A stretch of DNA of 64,000 nt from an uncultured Bacteroidales bacterium (GCA_946614295.1 CAMOGT010000003.1:1-64000); one strand, 5' to 3'. Counted from the first letter of the stretch, positions 43,826 through 56,268 are shown. Notes: generated by a model from the sequence alone, not told the origin. A program made the numbers and translations.

Positions 43826-43988
43826 CGCGGTCATCCTCGGAGCCGTAACAATCGGCGTCAGTAGTTGCAAGGCTTGGAGAACCATCTCCACCACCTCCAC
43901 CTACGTGCAGCAGGACGACTCCACCAAGACGACCACCACGATTTCTACCAAAACCACCGAAGAGTACCAAGGTACTCGGAGGAAATAA
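43782..43988 (+). CDS. Small lipoprotein, o-spanin-like
   Basis: 68 residues. Signal MKKHKSKSLTVMLLSAVILGAVTIGVSSC ends in a lipobox (VSSC). A short Thr/Lys-rich mature part follows (TTSTYVQQDDSTKTTTT). It overlaps the 3' end of the DUF5675 gene by 44 bp. The layout of a short lipoprotein encoded over the end of a lysis gene is like Rz/Rz1-type spanins, but this is a comparison of layout only. Confidence 0.5.
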   Translation: MKKHKSKSLTVMLLSAVILGAVTIGVSSCKAWRTISTTSTYVQQDDSTKTTTTISTKTTEEYQGTRRK

Positions 43989-44211
43989 TGGGGCCCCCGA
44001 GGATTTTTAATCCTTGGGGAGAGCGGAGCTGCCCCGAGTATTTACTACTAAAACGGAGTTTTGGTACATATACGAGGGGGTTGCCCGCGAAGAGGAGTAC
44101 CAAGGTCACAAAAAGTAAATCGCAAACGGCTCGCGATTATAAAGAAAGAGCCTGTACTTACTCACTTTTTTTTCCTCCAAGCGGTGAGGAGTTATGATCA
44201 CCGCAACGAAT

Positions 44212-44595
44212 ATGGGTAAAGTTAAATACGCTACCGGTATCGACTATGTGCAGGGTAGCCTTGCTAAACCGAAAGTAAAAGACGGTCACCAATGTGGTAC
44301 GTACCTGATTGGTACTCACCGCACCGCAGCGTCCGAGAATCCCGCTTGTACGCGTCTGTACGTTCGTGAAGCCGGCACCTACGACCGCACCACGCCGCTG
44401 TCTGCCCTCGAAGAGGCAGCACGTCTGCGTTTCACCGAGGTGGCACAAGCCGTCAAGCTCCGTGCCAAGGACCTCAACAAGATGACGCAGGACCAGGAGG
44501 CTTTCGCAGCGCAGAAAGATCTTGCCAACGGCAAGAAAACCATGCGCGCCTACCTCTGGAAGGTCTGCGGGCAGGAGTACGATGCAGCGCACTAA
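44212..44595 (+). CDS. Small island protein, paralogue B
   Basis: 127 residues from the ATG at 44212 (MGKVKYATGIDYVQGSL). A start at 44194 is possible and has a better purine-rich upstream (GAGGAG), but the paralogue at 41996 aligns from 44212. TRLYVREAGTYDRTTPLSALEEAARLRFTEVAQAV gives the shared helical region. It is the last gene of the island and is followed by a strong terminator. Confidence 0.65.
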   Translation: MGKVKYATGIDYVQGSLAKPKVKDGHQCGTYLIGTHRTAASENPACTRLYVREAGTYDRTTPLSALEEAARLRFTEVAQAVKLRAKDLNKMTQDQEAFAAQKDLANGKKTMRAYLWKVCGQEYDAAH

Positions 44596-44608
44596 GGCTG
44601 ATCGGAAG

Positions 44609-44631
44609 GCACCCTTCGGGGTGCTTTTTTT
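44609..44631 (+). terminator. Terminator with TTCG tetraloop
   Basis: GCACCC (44609-44614), TTCG, GGGTGC (44619-44624) and T7: a perfect 6-bp stem, UUCG-loop, T-run terminator. Confidence 0.92.
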
Positions 44632-44639
44632 ATGCCTGT

Positions 44640-44873
44640 ACGTATATGGGAGTCTGTACCGTGGTACTTCTTAGCCGCAAGGGCACGATAATTTCGGACA
44701 TCTGCCTGCAAGCAGATAGCACCCGTGCGCTCAACAAACTCTTTGACACTGATTTTGAAGTTATTCAAACCTGCATTATTTCTAATTGTGGCGAATTCGC
44801 CATAATTAAAATCGGGATTGTTTACTTTCTCCCATATACCGATATATTCCAATGTGTAGCTCCCAATAGGCAC
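44640..44873 (-). pseudogene. KilA-N domain remnant
   Basis: Reading from an ATG at 44871-44873: MPIGSYTLEYIGIWEKVNNP, then EFATIRNNAGLNNFKISVKEFV and GAICLQAD, which matches the core of KilA-N (a phage DNA-binding domain). Further on, KYHGTDSHI parallels the family's RYGGTYAHK. Between LQAD and KYHG lie eight extra residues (NYRALAAK region) encoded by the dispersed element copy 4. There is no proper N-terminal part, and the 3' end runs into the terminator at 44609. It is therefore a broken, decayed copy. Confidence 0.65.
44668..44695. repeat. Dispersed AAGGGCACGAT element, copy 4
   Basis: TTCTTAGCCGCAAGGGCACG then ATAATTTC differs from copies 1 and 2 by one substitution and a 2-bp deletion. 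It is inserted in frame within the KilA-N remnant. Confidence 0.75.
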
Positions 44874-44963
44874 TCTGCGCCCTCATACACGCGATAAAAT
44901 CGCTTCTTTTGCAAAAAAAATGCCTTTCCCCTTGCAGAAAAATAAATTTTTCTTCATATGCGC

Positions 44964-44994
44964 TTGCATATGTCGATTTTTTGTTGTACCTTTG
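44964..44994 (+). promoter_or_regulatory. Promoter of secA
   Basis: TTGCATATGT (44964-44973) and TACCTTTG (44987-44994), 23-bp spacing. The secA ATG lies 75 bp further. The rest of the 474-base gap from 44596 to 45069 holds the terminator, the KilA-N relic and AT-rich spacer. Confidence 0.85.
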
Positions 44995-45069
44995 CACGAA
45001 TTTTGTGCGCGTTCAGCAGGGACACCCTGTTATATATAATAAATAAAAAAGAAAAAAAGAAAACGAGAT

Positions 45070-48435
<3,366 letters not shown>

Positions 48436-48439
48436 TAAT

Positions 48440-49603
48440 TTGAAGAAGTTATTGACTATACTGTTATTTGTATGCGCCGCCATGAATTTGACGGCGCAAC
48501 AATTATATACCGACACCTTCAAACTCGCTGACCAGCAACGGACGGTCGAGATGGACGGGGTGTTGCTTGATCTTGTGTCCCGGCAGAGCCAGGCAATCCA
48601 TGCCAACGACACAACCGATACGCTGACCCTCGCGGAGTTGATGCGGCTCGACTCGCTCCAACGCGAGAAAGCGGAGATCGATTCGCTCAGGCTGGCTAAC
48701 GCCGAACTGACGGTTCAGTCGATTGAGAAAGTGCCGGCTATCTCCATCGAAAAATCGTGGGTGAAAGATGAGGTGGAGGACCGCAACGATGTGCTGGAAG
48801 CCATCCGGGCAATGAAGTCGCCTTGGCGGCGCGAGGCGACACTCATGGCGCAAATCACCCAGAACTACGTGACCGACAACTGGTACCAGGGCGGCTCGTC
48901 GTCCTTCGCGGCATTGGGTATCGCCAAAGGACAAGCCAGTTATATCACCGACCGGTTTACATGGGAGAACTTCGGCGAATGGCGCATTGGCGGCTCGACC
49001 GTCTCCGCCGACAGTCTGCACAAGATGAACACAACGGACGACCTCTTCCGTATTTATTCGAAAGCCAACCTGCGGATCATCCCCACGCTCTTTACCTCCG
49101 TCTCCGCGGAGATAGAGACGCGCCTCTTCCCGACCTATAAATCCAACTCGATGGAACTGAAGGCGGCGCCGTTCTCACCTTTCCGTTTCAATGCCGGAGT
49201 GGGTATAGACTACAAGCCGGTGAAAGGCCTGTCCGTCTCCGTCTCGCCGGTTTCGTACAAGGTGATTCATATCGCAGATACCGCAAAGGTAAAGAGTACG
49301 GATTATGGTCTGGAAGCAGGGCAACGGACGCAGCATAACATCGGTTCGTCCGTGCGCGTGGAATATCTATGGAAACCCGTGCGCGAGGTGCAGTTGGAGA
49401 CCAAGTTTTATATGTACACCAACTACCGCCATGTGGAGTTGGATCTGGAGGTGAACTGCGACTTCATCATCAACCGCTGGCTCTCCGCCCGTGTGATGCT
49501 ACACCCGCGGTACGACACCTCAGTCATAAAGGACGGCGAAACCAAACCGCGGATACAGTTCCGCGAACTGATCTCCATCGGATTTAACCACAGATTCAGG
49601 TAG
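48440..49603 (+). CDS. DUF3078 outer-membrane barrel protein
   Basis: 387 residues from TTG at 48440 (KKLLTILLFVCAAMNLTAQ, signal peptide). DUF3078 region: ITQNYVTDNWYQGGSSSFAALG, ENFGEWRIGGSTVS, LRIIPTLFTSVSAEIETRLFPTYKSN, LKAAPFSPFRFNAGVGIDYKP. The C-terminus is a beta-strand ending in Phe-Arg. Bacteroidota-specific outer-membrane family, function unknown. It lies 4 bp after secA, so it is co-transcribed. It ends 3 bp from the convergent HD gene with no terminator. Confidence 0.82.
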   Translation: MKKLLTILLFVCAAMNLTAQQLYTDTFKLADQQRTVEMDGVLLDLVSRQSQAIHANDTTDTLTLAELMRLDSLQREKAEIDSLRLANAELTVQSIEKVPAISIEKSWVKDEVEDRNDVLEAIRAMKSPWRREATLMAQITQNYVTDNWYQGGSSSFAALGIAKGQASYITDRFTWENFGEWRIGGSTVSADSLHKMNTTDDLFRIYSKANLRIIPTLFTSVSAEIETRLFPTYKSNSMELKAAPFSPFRFNAGVGIDYKPVKGLSVSVSPVSYKVIHIADTAKVKSTDYGLEAGQRTQHNIGSSVRVEYLWKPVREVQLETKFYMYTNYRHVELDLEVNCDFIINRWLSARVMLHPRYDTSVIKDGETKPRIQFRELISIGFNHRFR

Positions 49604-49606
49604 AAC

Positions 49607-50158
49607 TTAGTTACAGAGTTTCTCCAACTCCAGCCAGCGCAGGTAGCCCTCGTGGCCGTATTTCCAGATGTTGTATTTGATTTTGTCCAACGACACCTCT
49701 TCGCCGAGGTGGCTTTTGGAATAGAACTTGTCGGCGTAGCAGATGATTTTCTCCTCAAGGCTCTGGGGACAATAATCGCGTTCGGGAATGGGCAGTTCTT
49801 CGCGCTCGATCTGCTCAATGGTAATGCCGGTACCGGTGTGCCGCTCGGCTACCAAGGCATGTTTGGGGAGCCCCTCGGAACGCAACAACTCCGCGCCCAG
49901 ATAGCCGTGCTCAATGTACTTATGCGGACCGTTGCAATAAATTTTCGGCGCGGAGCAGAAGATGATTCCTATATCGTGCAGCATTGCCGCCTCCTCTACA
50001 AACTCGCGGTCCACCAACCCTTGCTTCGTCCACTGGGGATGGGCATCCACAATCTGCAGGGCACGGTCGGCTACCTGCCGGCTATGGGTAACCAGCACGT
50101 GTCTTAACTCCGGCGAATCGCCGTAATACTTGTCTATCAGCCCTAAATAATCAATCAT
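49607..50158 (-). CDS. HD-domain phosphohydrolase
   Basis: 183 residues. HD motifs: His25 in VTHSRQVADRA, the HD pair in MLHDIGIIF, and the distal Asp in ICYADKFYSKS. Metal-dependent phosphohydrolases of this group act on nucleotides or tRNA ends; the substrate is unknown. The start overlaps the fmt stop (ATGA). Genes on the minus strand run nadK, lgt, fmt, HD. Confidence 0.82.
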   Translation of the reverse strand: MIDYLGLIDKYYGDSPELRHVLVTHSRQVADRALQIVDAHPQWTKQGLVDREFVEEAAMLHDIGIIFCSAPKIYCNGPHKYIEHGYLGAELLRSEGLPKHALVAERHTGTGITIEQIEREELPIPERDYCPQSLEEKIICYADKFYSKSHLGEEVSLDKIKYNIWKYGHEGYLRWLELEKLCN

Positions 50159-51084
50159 CCGTGTAAACCATTGAGAAAAGATTTGATATCCATGCGTTTC
50201 TTACCGGGAACCTGAAGTTCCAAAATCTGCACTGCTCCTTCCCGACAAGGGATAACAATCTCCTTTGTACTTTGTACATTGTCCCTTTGTACCTTTACTT
50301 GGTAGATCTTCACGTTCTCAAACCGCTGTCCGTGAATCGTGAGGTTCGCCCATGCGGCAGGGTAGGGACTCAGACCGCGGACGAAATTATGGACCTCTTC
50401 GGCGGTCTTTTCGGCAAACCGGATTTCGCAATCCTCTTTGAAGATCTTGGGAGCAGGACGCATCTCCGCCAACTCGGGTTGCGGCGTGGTTGGAAGGGCG
50501 ATGCCTTTGTTCTCGCAATCGATGATGAGATCCACCGTACGGGTGACCATGGAGGCTCCTAACGCCATGAGCCGGTCGTGTACCGAACCTACGTTTTCGT
50601 CCTCGCCGATCGGTATGCGCTCCTGGAGTATCATGTTACCGGTGTCTATCTCGTGCTTGAGCAGGAAGGTGGTGGCTCCCGTCTCTTTATCGCCGTTCAT
50701 GACCGCCCAATTGATCGGCGCTGCACCGCGGTATTGGGGTAATAGCGAGGCGTGCAGATTGAACGTGCCCAGCCGCGGCATTGCCCAAACGACCTCCGGC
50801 AACATACGGAACGCCACGACAATCTGCAAGTCAGCATGGTACGAACGCAGTTCCTCGAGGAATGCTTCGTCCTTCAGTTTCTCCGGCTGGAGAATAGGCA
50901 GACCGGCTTCCAACGCATATTTCTTTACGTCGGAATATTGCAGCTGGTGTCCTCGCCCTGCCGGCTTATCCGGCATCGTAACCACAGCTACTACGTTATA
51001 GCCGCCTTCTACCAACGCCCGAAGACTCTCCGCCGCAAATTCCGGCGTACCTAAATAGACTATTCTAAGATCTTTCTTTGTCAT
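50155..51084 (-). CDS. fmt: Methionyl-tRNA formyltransferase
   Basis: 309 residues. Formylates initiator Met-tRNA. YLGTPEFAAESLRALV, NLHASLLPQYRGAAPINWAVMNGDKETGATTF (catalytic region), LSPYPAAWA. A TACAAAG-type micro-array (50261-50297) encodes KVQRDNVQSTKEIV inside the C-terminal domain. ATGA overlaps couple it to lgt and to the HD gene. Confidence 0.95.
   Translation of the reverse strand: MTKKDLRIVYLGTPEFAAESLRALVEGGYNVVAVVTMPDKPAGRGHQLQYSDVKKYALEAGLPILQPEKLKDEAFLEELRSYHADLQIVVAFRMLPEVVWAMPRLGTFNLHASLLPQYRGAAPINWAVMNGDKETGATTFLLKHEIDTGNMILQERIPIGEDENVGSVHDRLMALGASMVTRTVDLIIDCENKGIALPTTPQPELAEMRPAPKIFKEDCEIRFAEKTAEEVHNFVRGLSPYPAAWANLTIHGQRFENVKIYQVKVQRDNVQSTKEIVIPCREGAVQILELQVPGKKRMDIKSFLNGLHG
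50261..50297. repeat. TACAAAG micro-array inside fmt
   Basis: TTTGTACTTTGTACATTGTC and following units encode VQRDNVQSTKE in frame. It lies in the C-terminal OB-fold domain. Confidence 0.8.
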
Positions 51085-51995
51085 TTGTTTTGGTATTTGG
51101 GGTCCAGACTCTTGGGCTGTTTCTCTATGACCGGGCTGAGCGGTCTCCTGTACGCGCGGATAATAAGGTACGCGCCTAAGAGGATAAACGGAATACTGAG
51201 CAGTTGACCCATGTTGAGAAGGTGTCCTGCCTCAAAAGCCTCCTGATCGTTCTTGATAAACTCCAGCATGAAGCGCGTGAAGAAAACGATTTCGAGGAAC
51301 ACGCCGAGCAATAATCCTTCGCGCCGCCGTGCGTCCGTGTACCAGTACATCGGCCATGTGACAAGCAGGGCTACGAAGCAATAGAGCATCTCGTAAATCT
51401 GAGTCGGGTGGCAGGGAACGGTCTGTCCGTCACGGACGAAGATAAAACCCCATGGCAGGTCAGTCGGACCGCCGTAGATCTCACTGTTGAAGAGGTTGCC
51501 CAGACGGATGAGCATCGCCGTGAAGCAGACACCGACGCAGAGCCGGTCGAGAATCCAGAGCCACGAGGTGCCGAACTGCGGGTACCGGCTGAACTTGTAT
51601 TTGTTGAGCAGAACAGCGGCGGTGATCAGTCCTATTGCTCCACCGTGACTGCTCAGTCCGCCCTCCCAAATCTTGAGAAGCCGGAGCGGGTTCTCTATAT
51701 ACGGATTGCGGTATGTGAACTCCCATCCGAAGAGATGCCACGGCTCACCGTATTGGTGCCATTCATAGAACCAGCAATGCCCTAACCGTGCACCGATAAT
51801 AACGCCTGCCGCCATCCAGAAAAAGAGTTGGTCCGCCCATTCGGCAGGGCAATTCTCTTTCTTGTACATCCGCTCGTTTACCGCCCAGCAGATATACAGG
51901 CCGATAGCCCACAAGAGACCGTACCACCGTATTCCTCCGTCTCCGAAATGAATCAGAATCGGGTCCACATCCCAAACGATATAATTAAATAGCAT
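51081..51995 (-). CDS. lgt: Prolipoprotein diacylglyceryl transferase
   Basis: 304 residues, about seven membrane helices. Transfers a diacylglycerol to the lipobox Cys. Motifs: WYGLLWAIGLYICW, GARLGHCWFYEW, GGLSSHGGAIGLI, RLGNLFNSEIYG (the Lgt signature), CHPTQIYEML. The ATG at 51993-51995 fits the family start; an earlier start would add cytosolic residues through a micro-array. Confidence 0.95.
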   Translation of the reverse strand: MLFNYIVWDVDPILIHFGDGGIRWYGLLWAIGLYICWAVNERMYKKENCPAEWADQLFFWMAAGVIIGARLGHCWFYEWHQYGEPWHLFGWEFTYRNPYIENPLRLLKIWEGGLSSHGGAIGLITAAVLLNKYKFSRYPQFGTSWLWILDRLCVGVCFTAMLIRLGNLFNSEIYGGPTDLPWGFIFVRDGQTVPCHPTQIYEMLYCFVALLVTWPMYWYTDARRREGLLLGVFLEIVFFTRFMLEFIKNDQEAFEAGHLLNMGQLLSIPFILLGAYLIIRAYRRPLSPVIEKQPKSLDPKYQNK

Positions 51996-52018
51996 TTGAC
52001 AATTTGAAAATTTGAAGA
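51996..52018. repeat. AATTTGAA micro-array between nadK and lgt
   Basis: TTGACAATTTGAAAATTTGA units fill the gap from the nadK stop to the lgt start. Confidence 0.75.
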
Positions 52019-52912
52019 TTATATACCCCAATTTAATTTGGTCCGCAAACTCTTGAGGAAACTGTTATCACCTATTTGTACGACCTTCACGGTGTACGGT
52101 GCGCGCTCGATATGCAGGCTCATGTCGGTGCTCAAACTCTGACTACGCCCGTCAACAGAAACCATGTACGCATCGTAACGGCTGCTAACCCGGATGTCAA
52201 ACTTCCAATCGTCCGGCATGACAATCGGGCGTACCGTCAGGCTGTGCGGTGCAATAGGTGTGAGGATGATTCCGCGGCTCTGCGGTACTACAATAGGTCC
52301 TCCGATAGAGAGGTTGTACGCCGTACTGCCCGTCGGCGTAGCGATGATCAGGCCGTCGGAGTGGTAGGTGTGCAGCAACTCGCCATTAACCTTCGTCTCA
52401 ATGGTTAGCATGTTCGTCAAACCTTGTTTGAGGATGGCGATTTCGTTGAGCGCATTGGGCGCCATCACCAAATCGTCGCGTTTGTTACCTTCCTTGTCCA
52501 AGATAGTAAGGGAAAGCAGGTGGCGGCGCTCAATGGTGTATTCGCCGGCGACCAGTTGTTGTAGTATCTCATCTACATTTTGGGTCTGCACTTCCGCCAA
52601 GAAGCCCAGGTGACCGCAGTTAACGCCCAAGATCGGGATATTCTTGTTACCGATAGCAGCTGCGCTGGTAAGGAACGTGCCGTCACCTCCTACGGAAAGC
52701 GCGAAATCAATAGGCTCCCCATAGACATTCTCGGGCTGCCGCTCGCCGTCCCAATTCTCCGGAAAACCGGGGTACTCACGCAGGTCCAACTCTTGCCTCA
52801 ACTCCTGGGAGAGCAACACGTGAATGCCCTTCTCGGTCATAAACTGCAATATATGCCGTACCTCAACCAAGGTATCCGGCTTCATTGCGTTTCCAAAAAT
52901 AGCTATTGTCAT
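52019..52912 (-). CDS. nadK: NAD kinase
   Basis: 297 residues. Phosphorylates NAD to NADP. GGDGTF motif in ALSVGGDGTFLTSAAAIG, LGVNCGHLGFLAEV, SDGLIIATPTGSTAYNLSIGGPIV. The ATG at 52910-52912 (MTIAIFGNAMKP) aligns with the family start; an ATG 9 bp upstream is equally readable. Head of the nadK-lgt-fmt-HD operon. Confidence 0.95.
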   Translation of the reverse strand: MTIAIFGNAMKPDTLVEVRHILQFMTEKGIHVLLSQELRQELDLREYPGFPENWDGERQPENVYGEPIDFALSVGGDGTFLTSAAAIGNKNIPILGVNCGHLGFLAEVQTQNVDEILQQLVAGEYTIERRHLLSLTILDKEGNKRDDLVMAPNALNEIAILKQGLTNMLTIETKVNGELLHTYHSDGLIIATPTGSTAYNLSIGGPIVVPQSRGIILTPIAPHSLTVRPIVMPDDWKFDIRVSSRYDAYMVSVDGRSQSLSTDMSLHIERAPYTVKVVQIGDNSFLKSLRTKLNWGI

Positions 52913-52934
52913 AGTATTCAAACCTTTGCGAGTG

Positions 52935-52965
52935 CAAAGGTAATACTATTTTTTGATGTGCGCAA
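52935..52965 (-). promoter_or_regulatory. Promoter of the nadK operon
   Basis: Minus strand: TTGCGCACAT (52965-52956) and -7 TACCTTTG (52942-52935), spacing 23. Confidence 0.8.
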
Positions 52966-53002
52966 ATAAAAGATACTTTTTTTAATAAAATTTATTAAAA
53001 AC

Positions 53003-53033
53003 TTGCGTATGTGCAAAAAATGTAGTATCTTTG
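53003..53033 (+). promoter_or_regulatory. Promoter of the cdd operon
   Basis: TTGCGTATGT (53003-53012) and TATCTTTG (53026-53033), spacing 23. Divergent from the nadK promoter, with an AT-rich stretch between. Confidence 0.85.
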
Positions 53034-53078
53034 CACACTAATTTGCATATATACGCATAATTTAACCAAATCAATAGT

Positions 53079-53564
53079 ATGAAGGAGTACAATTTGACAG
53101 CCAAAATGCGTGCCTATAAATGGGACGAATTAACGGACGAACAGCGTGCTGTTCTGACAATTGCCAAAGAGCAGGTGAACCGCAGTTATTGTCCGTACAG
53201 TCATTTCCACGTGGGGGCAGGTCTGTTGCTGGCAAACGGAGAGATTATCCGCGGATGCAATCAGGAGAACGCCGCTTATCCGAGCGGTTTGTGTGCCGAG
53301 CGCGCAGCCTTGTTCGCTGCGGGAGCGCAGTATCCTGAGGTGCCGGTAAAGAAATTGGGAATCGCTTGTTTCACGGGAGGGCATTTCACGAAAGAGCCCG
53401 GTGCGCCCTGCGGAGGGTGCCGCCAAGTGATGCTTGAGAGCGAACATAGATACGGCGGTAAGATGGAGGTGCTGTTATACGGAGAGGAGGAGACATATGT
53501 CTTTGAGTCTGCAGCCGACTTGTTGCCGCTGACATTTGTGAAGGAAAACTTAATAGGTAATTGA
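53079..53564 (+). CDS. cdd: Cytidine deaminase
   Basis: 161 residues. Zn-dependent deamination of cytidine/deoxycytidine. SHFHVGAGLLLANG, catalytic Glu in CAERAALFAAG and PCGGCRQVM with the two Cys. A typical length. TTGA overlap with the permease gene. Confidence 0.94.
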   Translation: MKEYNLTAKMRAYKWDELTDEQRAVLTIAKEQVNRSYCPYSHFHVGAGLLLANGEIIRGCNQENAAYPSGLCAERAALFAAGAQYPEVPVKKLGIACFTGGHFTKEPGAPCGGCRQVMLESEHRYGGKMEVLLYGEEETYVFESAADLLPLTFVKENLIGN

Positions 53565-55063
53565 AGATAATCAAGAAAATAGACATTTATCTGCTTCGGA
53601 ATTTTCTGGGGCTGTTTCTGGCTACTTTCTTTATAGCGATCTTTATCTTGTTGATGCAGTTCATGTGGATGCACGTGAACGATTTGGTCGGAAAGGGTAT
53701 AGGGCTGAGCGTATTGGCGGAGTTCTTCCTCTACGCTGCTGCTTCGGTTGTACCGCTGGCTTTGCCGTTGGCTATTCTGCTCAGTTCGCTTATCTCGTTC
53801 GGCAATCTGGCGGAGAAATTTGAACTGACGGCAATGAAGGCGGCGGGCATATCGCTCTTCCGAATCCTGCGCCCTCTGACAATAGCGGTTGCGTTTCTTA
53901 GCGTCGGAGCATTCTTCTTTAGTAATAATGTGTTGCCGAAATCGCAGATGAAACTATGGGCGCTTATCTTCTCCCTACGCCAGAAAAGTCCGGAACTACA
54001 GATCCCCGTAGGGGAATTCTATGACGAGATAAGCGGTTACCATATTTATGTGCGGAACAAGGATAAGAACTCGCTGCTGAATATTATGATATATGATTAT
54101 TCGGAGGGATTTGAGAATGCTACGGTCATGGTAGCGGACACCGGGCGGCTGACGGCATCGGCGGACAAACGATTCCTGATGCTCGATCTGATTAACGGGG
54201 AGTCATTTGAAAACCTGAATAAGAAACAGCAGCGAGCCACAGGCACCACCAAAAATATTCCGTACCGGCGTGAGACTTTTTCGCATAAGCGGATTGTCAT
54301 AGATTTCGCTACGGATTTCAACCGCTATGACGAGTCCATCCTGGAAGATCAGCACGTGAGCAAGAATGTAGCCCAGTTGGTACAATCAATCGATTCGGTA
54401 AAAGGCGTTTCGCGCGAACGATGTGCAGAGCAAAGTACGCAGTTGCTGGACGAGCGGTATTTCAGCAGAGAGAATACGCGGAATGTAGTAATTCCTACAA
54501 CTCTCACCCTCGAAGAAAGGCAGACCTACTCATTGGACTCGTTGTGGAGTACCATCTCTCCCAACCAATACGTACGGATACTTTCCATGGCGAGGGAGCG
54601 GGCGCAGAACTACCGAGACCAGATTGATTATAATGCCATTATGCTGGAGGATGCAGACCGGTATATCCGCAAGCATGAGATAGAGCTCTACAGGAAGTTC
54701 ACACTGGCTTTTGCGTGCCTGGTGTTCTTCTTCATCGGAGCGCCGCTCGGTACCATCATCCGCAAGGGCGGCTTGGGAGCACCGGTAGTGATTTCTGTAA
54801 TCCTGTTTATCATCTATTACATCATTGATAATACGGGATACAAGATGGCTCGCGAGGCACTTTGGCCCTGCTGGGCAGGAATGTGGCTCAGTTCGTTCAT
54901 CTTGCTGCCTATCGGTATCTTCCTGACATACAAGGCTGCTACCGACTCGCCGCTTTTTAACCCGGAAGCATGGACCATCAAGGCAAAAAGGTTCTTTTAC
55001 AAAGTGAAGAATTATGAAAATCAATACAATACAAGAAGCTTTAGACGACTTCAAAAAAGGTAA
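53561..55063 (+). CDS. LptF/LptG family permease
   Basis: 500 residues. YjgP/YjgQ family: [66 protein letters not shown], then a large periplasmic beta-jellyroll (about 130-320), and two to three C-terminal helices ([27 protein letters not shown]). Transports LPS from the inner membrane with LptB2. Start is TTG at 53561. Its 3' end overlaps ribBA by 50 bp, so the two are coupled. Whether it is LptF or LptG is not clear. Confidence 0.9.
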   Translation: MKIIKKIDIYLLRNFLGLFLATFFIAIFILLMQFMWMHVNDLVGKGIGLSVLAEFFLYAAASVVPLALPLAILLSSLISFGNLAEKFELTAMKAAGISLFRILRPLTIAVAFLSVGAFFFSNNVLPKSQMKLWALIFSLRQKSPELQIPVGEFYDEISGYHIYVRNKDKNSLLNIMIYDYSEGFENATVMVADTGRLTASADKRFLMLDLINGESFENLNKKQQRATGTTKNIPYRRETFSHKRIVIDFATDFNRYDESILEDQHVSKNVAQLVQSIDSVKGVSRERCAEQSTQLLDERYFSRENTRNVVIPTTLTLEERQTYSLDSLWSTISPNQYVRILSMARERAQNYRDQIDYNAIMLEDADRYIRKHEIELYRKFTLAFACLVFFFIGAPLGTIIRKGGLGAPVVISVILFIIYYIIDNTGYKMAREALWPCWAGMWLSSFILLPIGIFLTYKAATDSPLFNPEAWTIKAKRFFYKVKNYENQYNTRSFRRLQKR

Positions 55064-56240
55064 GTTCGTCATAGTAGTGGATGACGAGGATCGTGAGAAC
55101 GAAGGCGATTTCATCATCGCTGCGGAGAAAATCACACCTGAGAAGGTGAATTTTATGCTGCAACATGGTCGCGGCGTGTTATGCTGTCCGATCACGGAAC
55201 AACGTTGCGTTGAATTGGACCTCATGCATCAGGTAGCGAATAACACCTCGATGTTAGGTACGCCGTTTACCGTAACGGTTGATAAGTTAGAGGGCTGTAC
55301 GACAGGTGTCTCTGCGGCAGACCGCGCGGCTACCATCCGTGCGTTGGCAAATCCTGCATCGAAACCGCAGACCTTCGGTCGCCCCGGACATATTAATCCG
55401 CTCTATGCGAAAGCAGGCGGAGTACTCCAACGAGCCGGACATACGGAGGCGGGGGTTGATTTGGCGCGCTTGGCCGGGCTGTACCCTGCAGCTGCGCTGA
55501 TAGAAATCATGAACGAGGATGGGACCATGGCGCGTATGCCGCAACTGCAAGAAGTGGCGCGTGAGTTTGGCCTCAAGATCATTACTATCAAGGATCTGAT
55601 TGCGTATCGGTTGGAGCACGAGAAACCAATCCCGGCTGTAACAACAGCGCTGGTAGAGAAAGGGGAAACGGTCTTTCTGCCGACGAAGGATGGTGAGTTT
55701 ATGCTTACGCCTTTCCGTGACCTGACAACCGGTTTGGAACATGTGGTACTCACCAAGGGCGAGTGGGCGGCTGATGAACCGATCCTCTGCCGTGTACATT
55801 CCAGTTGTGTGACCGGCGATATATTCGGTTCGCAGCGGTGCGAATGCGGCGAGCAGTTGACGAAAGCCATGCAGATGATCGAGAAAGAAGGCAAGGGTAT
55901 CATCGTCTATATGAATCAGGAGGGCCGCGGTATAGGACTTATGAACAAGATCCGTGCCTATAAACTGCAGGAACAGGGGGATGATACCGTGGAGGCGAAT
56001 ATACATCTTGGGTTCCGTCCGGACGAACGGGACTATGGCGTAGGAGCGCAGATCTTACGGGAAATGGGAGCGTGCAAGTTGAGGCTCATGACCAATAATC
56101 CGGTGAAACGTGTAGGTCTGGAGAGTTATGGCATAGAGATCGTGGAGAATGTCCCGATTGAGATAGCCCCTAACCGTTGGAATGAGCGATATATGCGTAC
56201 CAAAAAAGAAAAAATGCACCATGACCTCAAACTGGTGTGA
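55014..56240 (+). CDS. ribBA: Bifunctional RibBA (DHBP synthase / GTP cyclohydrolase II)
   Basis: 408 residues. N-terminal RibB ([43 protein letters not shown]) and C-terminal RibA ([22 protein letters not shown] with the zinc Cys trio, [35 protein letters not shown]). First two branch steps of riboflavin synthesis. No FMN riboswitch is visible; the start lies inside the permease gene. The RibF gene at 63101 is in the same pathway. Confidence 0.96.
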   Translation: MKINTIQEALDDFKKGKFVIVVDDEDRENEGDFIIAAEKITPEKVNFMLQHGRGVLCCPITEQRCVELDLMHQVANNTSMLGTPFTVTVDKLEGCTTGVSAADRAATIRALANPASKPQTFGRPGHINPLYAKAGGVLQRAGHTEAGVDLARLAGLYPAAALIEIMNEDGTMARMPQLQEVAREFGLKIITIKDLIAYRLEHEKPIPAVTTALVEKGETVFLPTKDGEFMLTPFRDLTTGLEHVVLTKGEWAADEPILCRVHSSCVTGDIFGSQRCECGEQLTKAMQMIEKEGKGIIVYMNQEGRGIGLMNKIRAYKLQEQGDDTVEANIHLGFRPDERDYGVGAQILREMGACKLRLMTNNPVKRVGLESYGIEIVENVPIEIAPNRWNERYMRTKKEKMHHDLKLV

Positions 56241-56268
56241 GTGTTTGGCACGGAATTTGAAGAATGAG

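Noticed and set aside
43865..44197. Plus-strand open frame of 110 codons after the small lipoprotein gene
   Set aside because: It overlaps a real frame out of phase, lacks an ATG with a promoter, and runs through spacer hairpins.
44194..44211. Extended start of paralogue B at 44194 with a GAGGAG ribosome-binding-like sequence
   Set aside because: Paralogue A aligns from the ATG at 44212; Bacteroidota do not rely on Shine-Dalgarno sequences. The longer form cannot be excluded.
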